Source of the DNA: Mediterranea massiliensis
GTDB taxonomy: Bacteria > Bacteroidota > Bacteroidia > Bacteroidales > Bacteroidaceae
Direction of reading: 5' to 3'
Assembly: GCA_015060695.1 (NCBI GenBank)
Contig: SUYA01000009.1
Location: 31,893 to 95,892 of the forward strand
Length of the DNA: 64,000 nucleotides
Position numbers and translations under genes: made by a program. Below the pieces are notes generated by a model. It made no database searches and had not been told where the DNA came from. It saw only the letters and a program-made list of their open reading frames with translations. Below are positions 56,332 to 63,568 of the stretch, piece by piece (position 1 is the stretch's first letter; the number at the start of each line of letters is the position of its first letter).

Positions 56332-57261
56332 ATGCAACTCAACCTAACCAAAGAAAAGCTGATACTTGAAATCAGAGATTACATTTTTATCAGCATTGGA
56401 GTATTAATTTATGCCGGAGCATGGGTAGCTTTCTTGCTTCCCTATGAAATTACTACCGGTGGTACTACCGGTCTCAGTGCCATTGTATATTATGCTACGG
56501 GATTTCCGGTACAATACACCTATTTTATAATCAACTTATTCCTAATATTGGTTGCCTTCAAGGTATTAGGAGGTAAATTTACCATAAAGACAACTTTTGC
56601 CATATTCTTGTTGACAGGTGCTTTGGAATTCTTCCAATGGGCAGCAAAAGACGATGTAACCGGTAAACTACCTCAGATATTAGGTCCGGGACAAGACTTT
56701 ATGGCTTGTCTGATTGGAGCAGCCATGTGTGGTATAGGATTAGGTATAGTATTCAATAACAATGGAAGCACCGGTGGTACTGATATAGTAGCTGCAGTAA
56801 TCAATAAATATAAAGACATGTCTTTAGGACGATTGGTTATGTTGAGCGATATAGTAATTATCAGTTCTTGTTACTTTGTATTTCACGATTGGCGTCGCGT
56901 TATATTTGGCTTTGTTACACTTTTCATTGTAGGATATGCATTAGATTATGTGGTAAATAAAGCACGTTCTTCTGTTCAATTCCTTATATTTTCAAAGAAA
57001 TATGATGAAATAGCCGACCGTATCATTAAGGAAACACACCGTGGTGTAACTGTTTTAGATGGTACCGGATGGTATAGCAAGAATAATGTAAAGGTACTGG
57101 TTGTATTGGCTTATAAACGACAATCGAAACAAATATTCCAATTAGTAAAGGATACAGACCCCAGTGCATTCATATCACAAAGTTCGGTTATCGGTGTATA
57201 TGGTGAAGGATTTGACAGACTGAAAATAAAATCTAAATCAGAAAAGAAGAAGAATGAATAA
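56332..57261 (+). CDS. YitT-family membrane protein (DUF161/DUF2179)
   Basis: A 309-residue inner membrane protein; I use the ATG at 56332 ([20 protein letters not shown]), since the track's earlier start lies within leuS. Five or so membrane helices occupy residues ~20-220, with the YitT motif [27 protein letters not shown] and the earlier [17 protein letters not shown]. The C-terminal ~90 residues ([32 protein letters not shown]) are the cytoplasmic DUF2179 domain. The transported substrate, if any, is unknown. It starts 8 bp after leuS and overlaps rdgB by 8 bp, so the three genes form an operon. Confidence 0.9.
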   Translation: MQLNLTKEKLILEIRDYIFISIGVLIYAGAWVAFLLPYEITTGGTTGLSAIVYYATGFPVQYTYFIINLFLILVAFKVLGGKFTIKTTFAIFLLTGALEFFQWAAKDDVTGKLPQILGPGQDFMACLIGAAMCGIGLGIVFNNNGSTGGTDIVAAVINKYKDMSLGRLVMLSDIVIISSCYFVFHDWRRVIFGFVTLFIVGYALDYVVNKARSSVQFLIFSKKYDEIADRIIKETHRGVTVLDGTGWYSKNNVKVLVVLAYKRQSKQIFQLVKDTDPSAFISQSSVIGVYGEGFDRLKIKSKSEKKKNE

Positions 57262-57835
57262 GAAGTTTGTATTTGCCACTAACAATGTTCACAAGCTGAA
57301 GGAGGTAAAAGCCATGTTAGGTGATAAGATAGAACTGCTCAGCTTGAAAGAAATAGGTTGTTATGACGAGATTCCTGAAACGGCCGATACATTGGAAGGA
57401 AATGCACTACAGAAAGTACACTACATCTATGAGCGATATGGAGTAGATTGCTTTGCCGATGACACAGGACTGGAAGTAGAGGCTCTGAATGGTGCTCCGG
57501 GAGTTTATTCGGCCCGCTATGCCGGAGGTGAAGGACACGATTCGGAAGCCAATATGCGTAAACTATTAAAGGAATTGGAAGGGGTAGAAAACAGGAAAGC
57601 ACAATTCCGAACGGCTTTTGCGGTAATCATCAATGGCAAGGAACACCTGTTCGAAGGTATTGTGACAGGAAAAATCATCAGAACACGCAAAGGAAACGCC
57701 GGATTTGGTTACGACCCTATCTTTGTACCCGAAGGATATACTGAGACATTTGCTGAATTGGGCGATGAGGTAAAGAATAAAATCAGTCATCGGGCCATAG
57801 CTACTCAAAAGCTTTGCCGATTTTTATTAAAATAG
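57254..57835 (+). CDS. rdgB: XTP/dITP diphosphatase (RdgB/HAM1 family)
   Basis: A 193-residue nucleotide-pool cleaning enzyme hydrolysing dITP, XTP and ITP to the monophosphates, preventing their use in [23 protein letters not shown] is the N-terminal substrate-binding motif (T/SxNxxK), [25 protein letters not shown] contains the catalytic acids, and [33 protein letters not shown] is the C-terminal signature with the SHR. Overlaps the YitT-type gene by 8 bp and is followed by a terminator. Confidence 0.97.
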   Translation: MNKKFVFATNNVHKLKEVKAMLGDKIELLSLKEIGCYDEIPETADTLEGNALQKVHYIYERYGVDCFADDTGLEVEALNGAPGVYSARYAGGEGHDSEANMRKLLKELEGVENRKAQFRTAFAVIINGKEHLFEGIVTGKIIRTRKGNAGFGYDPIFVPEGYTETFAELGDEVKNKISHRAIATQKLCRFLLK

Positions 57836-57855
57836 AATATTTAATCATATAGAAG

Positions 57856-57897
57856 AATTCCCCTACTTGAAAGTTTTATTTTTCAGGCAGGGGAATT
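57856..57897 (+). terminator. Terminator after rdgB (works in both directions)
   Basis: Stem TTCCCCTACTTGAAA / TTTCAGGCAGGGGAA with loop and TTTTT tail. It marks the right edge of the housekeeping part and the left edge of the Rhs-type toxin array. Confidence 0.75.
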
Positions 57898-58010
57898 TTT
57901 CTATAAGGATGATTGCAGTTATAAGTTGAATCTATTGATGATTGTATTCCTATCTTATGCTTTCTTTTATAAAACGGAAACTATCTCTACGATTAACATA
58001 TCAATATTAT

Positions 58011-58361
58011 CTATAACAATTGAAAAATGTCAGTTTTATCAATCCGAATATATTCAGATCCTATAGGTGCTGTAAGATAGGGAATAATAGTTTTATCATA
58101 ATTGGCAATAGTATTTACGTCAAATATTTGAATATTATTAACATCGTCAATATAATCTTGATTTTCTGTACCAGAAAAGAAACGCCAACCACTATCATTA
58201 CTATCATCAGGCATTTCTTTGTACATGTATCCAACTTTTAAACCCTCTATTGTTATTTTGTTTGTTGCAAAACAATAACCCATATTGGGAGCAAGTTGTT
58301 GCAAATTATCTGAGTTTAATCTGAATTGATTTAATTCTTTATTTATTCCATTTTTCTTCAT
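58011..58361 (-). CDS. Candidate immunity protein, DUF2185/Imm33-like
   Basis: A 116-residue protein; I start at 58361 (MKKNGINKELNQFRLN), since the track's extra 22 residues are the out-of-frame end of the toxin. The core resembles the DUF2185 domain found in Imm33-type immunity proteins: YCFATNKITIEGLKVGYMYK, SGWRFFSGTENQDYIDDVNN, NIQIFDVNTIANYD and LTAPIGSEYIRI. The start codon lies 23 nt inside the downstream end of the GH-E-type toxin, so the two genes overlap and would be co-translated if the toxin were intact. Family assignment is from memory of the motif pattern. Confidence 0.72.
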   Translation of the reverse strand: MKKNGINKELNQFRLNSDNLQQLAPNMGYCFATNKITIEGLKVGYMYKEMPDDSNDSGWRFFSGTENQDYIDDVNNIQIFDVNTIANYDKTIIPYLTAPIGSEYIRIDKTDIFQLL

Positions 58362-59018
58362 ATTTATGAGATGCATTAGACTTTTTGTCTTCAATTTGAT
58401 ATATATTAGGATTATTTTGATCTTCAATCACTTCTTTTCTTGTTTTATTCTGATTAGAAGTTTCTTTTTTATATTTCCCCCATTCTTTTCCTGTTTTATG
58501 ACCAAAAACTTCTTGGCCCTTTTCTATTGGTAAATTAGTATTCGGATCAAAAACAATCCTTCATTTGTTTTTGGAGCAACTTCTTTAATAGCTTCTTTAG
58601 TTCCTTTACGTAATTTTACACGATTTTTCATCACATTATTAGTTGTGGCTTTTGCAGCATCAACTACATCATCGGCATATTTAAGTTTGGTAACTCCTGC
58701 TGGTACAAAAGGAACTGCCATTGCCAAAGCATCTGCACCGGCATCTTCCCAATGGCTTTGAGCTTGTTCATGATTTCCTATGATATGATTATGAACCGCA
58801 GCTACTACATCATAAAGAATATTAGCTAAATCCAAAACAGTATCCAAAATCTTACCATCACGGTCTATGCGAATTATAGGATTGTTTCCACAATAATTAT
58901 ACGGTGCATTTAAATAATCCTTCTCCGCTAACGGGTCAACTGTAGTGAATCTTCCCAACACTGCATCATAATGCCTTGCTCCGTAGTCATACCAGTTCAA
59001 GCCTTTCTTGGTGTCGAG
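58339..59018 (-). pseudogene. Orphan Rhs C-terminal cassette with frameshifted GH-E-type nuclease toxin
   Basis: The conserved Rhs core [20 protein letters not shown] begins right after a stop at 59019-59021, so there is no translation start or N-terminal half. It continues through [15 protein letters not shown] and [16 protein letters not shown], then a variable linker ([20 protein letters not shown]). At about 58555, a run of T residues (GGATTGTTTTTGATCC) seems one base short: the frame ends in [10 protein letters not shown], but the next frame continues [30 protein letters not shown] and SNASHKYEEKWNK, ending at 58339. GH..G.EW and the later S..SH fit the GH-E branch of HNH/EndoVII toxins. 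Non-functional as it stands. Confidence 0.7.
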
Positions 59019-59067
59019 TTATTGCCGTTATCATAGAACACATTCCCACATAAAAAATGTAGTGTGG

Positions 59068-59143
59068 CAAAGATAGTGCAAGGTGAGAGGAGAACAAAAT
59101 AAATTCATTTATTTTTTATCCCGAACCGCAGCCTATTTTATCT
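59068..59143 (-). repeat. ~75-bp promoter-bearing repeat (copy A), with a partial second unit
   Basis: CAAAGATAGTGCAAGGTGAG...GCAGCCTATTTTATCT, then AAAGATAGTGCAAGGTGAG repeats at about 59144-59162. On the minus strand it holds TTTG-N19-TATCTTTG. It differs from copy B (60777) at only three positions by eye. Confidence 0.75.
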
Positions 59144-59191
59144 AAAGATAGTGCAAGGTGAGGGAAATAACTAAAATCTGACATAACAGAA

Positions 59192-59218
59192 AACTCCTTG
59201 ACATTTTGCCAAGGAGTT
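59192..59218 (-). terminator. Terminator after the DUF3997-like gene
   Basis: Stem AACTCCTTG / CAAGGAGTT; on the minus strand it is followed by TTCTGTT. It marks the end of the second toxin/immunity module. Confidence 0.65.
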
Positions 59219-59256
59219 TCTTCTATAAGGATAATTATATTTAAAAGCTGAATCTA

Positions 59257-59649
59257 CTATTGTAAAATATTTATTATTGCTATATCAGAAATACTTAATT
59301 CTTCGACAAGAGATTGTATTTTTTTATAGCTTAAAGGACCATAAACTATATTATTATTCTTTATAATAAGCCAATAGAATATAGAATCATTTCCATAATT
59401 ATAGTCTTTTGAATATGCATCTCTAGGTAATTTAGGACGTTGCTTTGCAATGATATATTTATCATTATATGAATATGACAAAATGGTTGGGGGTATTTCT
59501 CCCTTGGAAGATTTATGAAAAATTTCTTTCAAATCTCCACCTTCATCTCTATAAACATATCCCTTGCCCAAATTACGAAAACAATCATTTGTACAAGAAT
59601 ATAATGATGTGCATATAAGAAACAAAAAACATCTTATTATTTTACCCAT
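59257..59649 (-). CDS. Candidate immunity lipoprotein, DUF3997-like
   Basis: A 130-residue lipoprotein (MGKIIRCFLFLICTSLYSC, Cys at residue 19). The mature part CFRNLGKGYVYRDEGGDLKEI, DKYIIAKQRPKLP and FYWLIIKNNNIVYGPLSYKK matches my recollection of DUF3997 proteins, a family found near polymorphic toxins. It overlaps the upstream Rhs cassette by 13 bp, as toxin and immunity genes often do. The envelope location suggests that it protects in the periplasm, but this is inference. Confidence 0.68.
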   Translation of the reverse strand: MGKIIRCFLFLICTSLYSCTNDCFRNLGKGYVYRDEGGDLKEIFHKSSKGEIPPTILSYSYNDKYIIAKQRPKLPRDAYSKDYNYGNDSIFYWLIIKNNNIVYGPLSYKKIQSLVEELSISDIAIINILQ

Positions 59650-60806
59650 GGCAATATCGGTTCAATTTTTTTACTTCCATATATATTAATTTCATAACCA
59701 ATCCCTTTTCCTGCATATAATCGACCTATTAATGTTTCTATATTTCGCCCCCAATTTAAGGGGTTATACCAACTATGCATTTCAAAATCATAATTATCAG
59801 AATAAGCTCTAACTTGATGATTAGGATAACGCTTTAAAGTAATTTGACCATATACCAATCCATCATTGATTGATGATGAATGTAATAATAGATTAAAGTG
59901 ATCTTGAACGCCTACATAATTTTCTCCTAATGAAAGGATTCCATCTAAATTGATATTTATTAAATCTACAAACAATGGTTGCCCTTTCCCATTTCTATAC
60001 CAATCATTAGCTTCTTTAAGAGTAAGTTTACCATCCCAGTCTGGTCCATCTTTCAAAGACTCATACGATTTCTTGAATTTCTGTTTAGCACGGCTATTTA
60101 CAAAAGCATCTGTACCTTTATCCTTTTCTATGGCTTCGGAGTGAGACATACCTTGTTTAAAATCATTCTTATTCATTATAATTGCTTTGCCTTGTAATCC
60201 TTCATCGTCGGTTCCTAAAAGATTTCCTTCTTCGTCATAAATAGGACTAGCCAGCATGCCTGTAGGATCTATTCTAATCACCGGATTGTTTCCACAATAA
60301 TTATACGGTGCATTTAAATAATCCTTCTCCGCTAACGGGTCAACTGTAGTGAATCTTCCCAACACTGCATCATAATACCTTGCTCCGTAGTCATACCAAT
60401 TCAAGCCCTTCTTGGTGTCGAGTTCTTTGCCGTTGTATTTGTATGGCTGCACATTGGTGCTTGTAGAGAACAGACTGCCGAACGGGTAGTAGTGATTTAC
60501 CTCTACTGCATCCCCTCCATTAGCATTAATAACCACTCGGTTATTGCCTTGATGGTCTTTCAAGTAGTAGTAATAAGTTGGTGTAGCGGTGGTTAAATCC
60601 ACATACCCCTCATCCGTCAACAACTTCTTGGGTGTAGTACCTTCATAGATCACATTTCCGCAGTAGTCCGTCGTGGTGGTGGTTCCATTAATTACATGCG
60701 TTGTTCTTAGCTTTCTGCCGTCAGCCGTGTACAGGTAAGTAATGGTACTGCCGTCACTGAACGTAACTACCGATGGCAAAGATAGTGCAAGGTGAGAGGA
60801 GAACAA
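59637..60806 (-). CDS. Rhs C-terminal cassette with unassigned toxin-like domain
   Basis: A 389-residue ORF. Its first ~10 residues (MFSSHLALSL) are translated from the inserted ~75-bp repeat and are not native. Residues ~13-185 are Rhs/YD-type core ([83 protein letters not shown]). After this comes a unique ~200-residue tip starting SPIYDEEGNLLGTDDEGLQG, with KGTDAFVNSRAKQKFKKSYE, DGILSLGENYVGVQDHFNLL and DFEMHSWYNPLNWGRNIETL. I recognise no enzyme family in it. It overlaps the candidate immunity lipoprotein by 13 bp. The start codon is uncertain: no in-frame ATG follows until well into the core. Confidence 0.72.
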   Translation of the reverse strand: MFSSHLALSLPSVVTFSDGSTITYLYTADGRKLRTTHVINGTTTTTDYCGNVIYEGTTPKKLLTDEGYVDLTTATPTYYYYLKDHQGNNRVVINANGGDAVEVNHYYPFGSLFSTSTNVQPYKYNGKELDTKKGLNWYDYGARYYDAVLGRFTTVDPLAEKDYLNAPYNYCGNNPVIRIDPTGMLASPIYDEEGNLLGTDDEGLQGKAIIMNKNDFKQGMSHSEAIEKDKGTDAFVNSRAKQKFKKSYESLKDGPDWDGKLTLKEANDWYRNGKGQPLFVDLININLDGILSLGENYVGVQDHFNLLLHSSSINDGLVYGQITLKRYPNHQVRAYSDNYDFEMHSWYNPLNWGRNIETLIGRLYAGKGIGYEINIYGSKKIEPILPWVK

Positions 60807-60852
60807 AATAAATTTATTTATTTTTTATCCCGAACCGCAGCCTATCTTATCG
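60777..60852 (-). repeat. ~75-bp promoter-bearing repeat (copy B) inserted in an Rhs core
   Basis: Compared with the uninterrupted core at about 62436-62445 (GGCAAATTTAGCG), the sequence here is GGCAAA-GATAGTGCAAGG...CTATCTTATCGAAA-TTTAATG, an insertion of about 75 bp, with AAA at both borders and imperfect ends GATAG / CTATC in inverted order. Minus strand: TTTG (60807-60804), 19 bp, TATCTTTG (60784-60777), matching the promoter consensus and the metK promoter. It reads into the 59637 cassette. Confidence 0.75.
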
Positions 60853-60958
60853 AAATTTAATGAATTATAGCTGATACTTGCAATACCTTTATTGCTATCT
60901 TTTGTTAAATTACCGTTTGCATCGTAGGTATATTCATTACTTGTACTTGCTCCGTTAC
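60853..60958 (-). pseudogene. Rhs core fragment, cut off by the inserted repeat
   Basis: In minus-strand translation this gives SNGASTSNEYTYDANGNLTK then IASISYNSLNF, the same YD-repeat-like core as the 61286-62836 gene just before its FSDGSTITY segment. It ends upstream at about 60958, where homology stops abruptly, and downstream at the ~75-bp repeat, inside which the frame meets a stop. It is the 5' remainder of the 59637 cassette. Confidence 0.7.
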
Positions 60959-60982
60959 TAAATAAAACTTTGTATCATATAT

Positions 60983-61026
60983 ATAAAAAACGCCTTGGTT
61001 GTTTTAAATCAACCAAAGGCGTTTTT
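60983..61026 (-). terminator. Terminator after the small membrane protein gene
   Basis: Stem AACGCCTTGGTTG / CAACCAAAGGCGTT with A/T runs on both sides; on the minus strand it ends in TTTTTTAT. Serves the 61053 gene. Confidence 0.8.
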
Positions 61027-61052
61027 ATTGATTGCACAACGTTATAAATCTC

Positions 61053-61283
61053 TTATTTTACCCACTTAATCCATTCTTTAGGAATTCCAATAAAATGATC
61101 ATAACCACTTCTATCTTGACTAATTATAATTTTATAAAGCATATAAATAACAGTTATCATTACTAAAATAAACCATTTCCATGAAAATGTTTCATCCTTT
61201 TCATTAATTATCATTTTCTTTTTTCGTTGAATATGAGTATTCTTTGTTGTCCAATGGTTCTTTTTTCTTTTTCTTTTTGCCAT
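61053..61283 (-). CDS. Very small basic membrane protein, candidate immunity gene
   Basis: A 76-residue protein starting 2 bp after the stop of the Rhs cassette at 61286. The N-terminal ~24 residues are strongly basic (MAKRKRKKNHWTTKNTHIQR), followed by one membrane helix (WFILVMITVIYMLYKIII) and a short tail (GYDHFIGIPKEWIKWVK). No family is recognised. An internal ATG at 61214 would give a shorter form without the basic part. Its place right behind a variable Rhs tip is where immunity genes lie in the neighbouring modules; a membrane-located immunity protein would suggest a membrane-acting toxin, but that is speculation. Confidence 0.6.
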   Translation of the reverse strand: MAKRKRKKNHWTTKNTHIQRKKKMIINEKDETFSWKWFILVMITVIYMLYKIIISQDRSGYDHFIGIPKEWIKWVK

Positions 61284-61285
61284 AA

Positions 61286-62836
61286 TTAATATCCTTGTCT
61301 AAATTCTGGTAATATAAAAGAATGGGTTGATTGAACATGGAAATCCCCTCCATTAAACATAAGTTCATTCATTATTAATTCTTTTGGTGATAAACCAATT
61401 TGATTTGTAATCAAAGCCCTACGCTCATCAAATAGTTGAAGAATTTCCATTAAATTTTTTCCTTTTATATCAATTTCGCCCAAACTTTCATTAAGCCTTC
61501 TATAAGCAGCATCATAATTTGCTTGCATCACAGACAAAATCTGGTCATTAAATATAATGTCTGTTTCAACCATTATCTGTCCATCATCTGAATATCGTTT
61601 AGTACTAACAAAATTAAATGAAGGACCGTCTGGAATAGCATTCCAAGCATCTATAAGTTCAGCAAATCCAGTAGAATATAAAAGTGATTTATTATGAGAA
61701 TTTGACTGAATTTTATTTCCTCCAAAAGTTGTTACTGTAGATAAATAATTTTGTTCACCTAAAGCCATCCTTTTTCTTAACATTCCACCACGATATCTAT
61801 ACGTTGTAACAGTTTGGGTTGATTGAGGCTTAGGCAGATTAAAGAATCCATATATATTGGTCGGTCTTCCACCATTTCTTAATCCTCTTCTAATAGGTCT
61901 TTGAGTCGGTCTTCCTCTCTTTCCATCAGGGTCAATGAACATCATCGGATTATCATAACAATATCCATACGGACTCCAAATCGCCATATCCTCTGCCAGC
62001 GGGTCAACCGTAGTGAATCTTCCCAACACTGCATCATAATGCCTTGCTCCGTAGTCATACCAGTTCAAGCCCTTCTTGGTGTCTAACTCCTTGCCGTTGT
62101 ATTTGTATGGCTGAACATTGGTGCTTGTGGAGAACAGACTGCCAAACGGGTAGTAGTGATTTACCTCTACTGCATCCCCTCCATCAGCATTGATAACCAC
62201 TCGGTTATTGCCTTGATGGTCTTTCAAGTAGTAGTAATAGGTGTTGGTGGTTAAATCCACATACCCCTCATCCGTCAACAACTTCTTGGGTGTAGTACCT
62301 TCATAGATCACATTTCCGCAGTAGTCCGTTGTGGTGGTGGTTCCATTAATTACATGCGTTGTTCTTAGCTTTCTGCCGTCAGCCGTGTACAGGTAAGTAA
62401 TGGTACTGCCGTCACTAAACGTAACTACTTGGGGCAAATTTAGCGAATTATAGCTGATATTTGCAATACCTTTATTGCTATCTTTTGTTAAATTACCGTT
62501 TGCATCGTAGGTATATTCGTTACTTGTACTTGCTCCGTTGGAAAATCCGGCTGCATTCCCCGTAGCATCCTCCACTTTCGTCAGCTGATTTCCGTTCAAC
62601 GTATAAGTCAGGTTGTCAATCAATCCGTTTCCATAACGTTGCAAGGCCGTGATGTTTCCGTTCTTGTCATACCCCGTCACCTTCTCTGTGAAAGCACCCG
62701 TTCCGTGTGTAGCATCCGTCATACGGTTCACCCCGTCGTAAGCAAAGCTGTAACTGTGACTCTGATTGCCGGCCGTCCAGCTCATTGCCGTAATGTTGCC
62801 GTTGAAGCCCGTAGTGCCGTTGTTGTAGGTGCGCAC
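61286..62836 (-). CDS. Rhs/YD-repeat C-terminal cassette with unassigned tip domain (5' truncated)
   Basis: A 516-residue ORF starting at a GTG inside Rhs core. Residues ~1-280 are YD/RHS repeats (YSFAYDGVNRMTDATHGTGA, NEYTYDANGNLTKDSNKG, ITYLYTADGRKLRT, YYYLKDHQGNNRVVINADGG) closing with [20 protein letters not shown]. The tip (residues ~305-516) begins GKRGRPTQRPIRRGLRNGGR and contains YLSTVTTFGGNKIQSNSHNK, FAELIDAWNAIPDGPSFNFV and KNLMEILQLFDERRALITNQ; I recognise no family. Upstream, 62844-62928 carries more core (NYTAEEVGMGGIRVSKITDR) in another frame, so a one-base frameshift near 62843 has cut off the 5' part. Function as a toxin is inferred from layout. Confidence 0.78.
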   Translation of the reverse strand: MRTYNNGTTGFNGNITAMSWTAGNQSHSYSFAYDGVNRMTDATHGTGAFTEKVTGYDKNGNITALQRYGNGLIDNLTYTLNGNQLTKVEDATGNAAGFSNGASTSNEYTYDANGNLTKDSNKGIANISYNSLNLPQVVTFSDGSTITYLYTADGRKLRTTHVINGTTTTTDYCGNVIYEGTTPKKLLTDEGYVDLTTNTYYYYLKDHQGNNRVVINADGGDAVEVNHYYPFGSLFSTSTNVQPYKYNGKELDTKKGLNWYDYGARHYDAVLGRFTTVDPLAEDMAIWSPYGYCYDNPMMFIDPDGKRGRPTQRPIRRGLRNGGRPTNIYGFFNLPKPQSTQTVTTYRYRGGMLRKRMALGEQNYLSTVTTFGGNKIQSNSHNKSLLYSTGFAELIDAWNAIPDGPSFNFVSTKRYSDDGQIMVETDIIFNDQILSVMQANYDAAYRRLNESLGEIDIKGKNLMEILQLFDERRALITNQIGLSPKELIMNELMFNGGDFHVQSTHSFILPEFRQGY

Positions 62837-62843
62837 CCGTGTG

Positions 62844-62928
62844 TTTCCAATGCATCGCGGTCGGTAATCTTACTGACTCGTATGCCACCCATTCCGACCT
62901 CTTCGGCCGTGTAGTTCACGTCATCGCC
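62844..62928 (-). pseudogene. Out-of-frame Rhs core remnant upstream of the 61286 cassette
   Basis: Translates to GDDVNYTAEEVGMGGIRVSK then ITDRDALET before the frame shifts into THGCAPTTT instead of the expected TRVRTYNNG. Homology ends at about 62928, beyond which AT-rich, non-coding DNA begins. It shows that the cassette was once part of a longer Rhs gene. Confidence 0.65.
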
Positions 62929-63311
62929 TTAGATTATTTGCAAATCACTCTACAACCATTGATGGGAAATATCGCTGGAAACATAAAAATATCGATTAAT
63001 AATATTTAAAAAGTTTGCCAGACACAATATTAGCGATATAAATCAAGAAATAAAATGAAAAAATGAGGCTGATGAAAATTAATTATAAAATTTTCATCAG
63101 CCTGTTTAAAGAGATAATTAAATACTACTACCAAATGTAGTTAACAAAAAAGGACGGCTTTTATTATCACTAAATGCATCAATGTGAACTCAATATAATT
63201 TAAATTAACATATTGAATATAAGCATAATAATGGTAATTTTATTGTTTTTATATTGCCCAATTATAACATTTAAACCATTAGCGCTATATTCTCCGAGGA
63301 TAAGCAAATAG
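62929..63311. other. Non-coding AT-rich spacer between toxin modules
   Basis: No supportable ORF. The only clear structure is the hairpin at 63066-63103 (see terminator). Confidence 0.5.
63066..63103 (-). terminator. Terminator after the Imm32-like gene
   Basis: Stem AGGCTGATGAAAATT / AATTTTCATCAGCCT; on the minus strand followed by CATTTTTTCATTTTA. About 210 bp after the stop of the 63312 gene. Confidence 0.65.
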
Positions 63312-63566
63312 TTATTCTTTTTCAATTATAAAACTTATAGATTCATTTTCTAAACAGTTATAATCATCATAATGCAAATGAAATCCTGCTGAAATATTCT
63401 CTTGTGATAGTTGTAATAATTGTTTTCCTAGTGATTCTAAGCCCTCTTTATTTGCTTTAATTTTAAATATATTATCTTCAAAAGATGTCGAAATTTTGAA
63501 ATTTTTACACCAAACATAACGAAATGGTATATTAGAAACGTTTTTTATTTGATCTTCCATATTCAT
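63312..63566 (-). CDS. Candidate immunity protein (Imm32-like)
   Basis: An 84-residue acidic protein beginning 2 bp after the stop of the partial toxin at 63569. The C-terminal half FKIKANKEGLESLGKQLLQL and AGFHLHYDDYNCLENESISF resembles the Imm32 family of immunity proteins (GL.SL...L..L followed by HLHYD), recalled from memory. No signal or membrane segment is seen, suggesting protection in the cytoplasm. Start codons at 63566 (MNMEDQ) and 63560 are equally possible. Confidence 0.6.
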   Translation of the reverse strand: MNMEDQIKNVSNIPFRYVWCKNFKISTSFEDNIFKIKANKEGLESLGKQLLQLSQENISAGFHLHYDDYNCLENESISFIIEKE

Positions 63567-63568
63567 AA

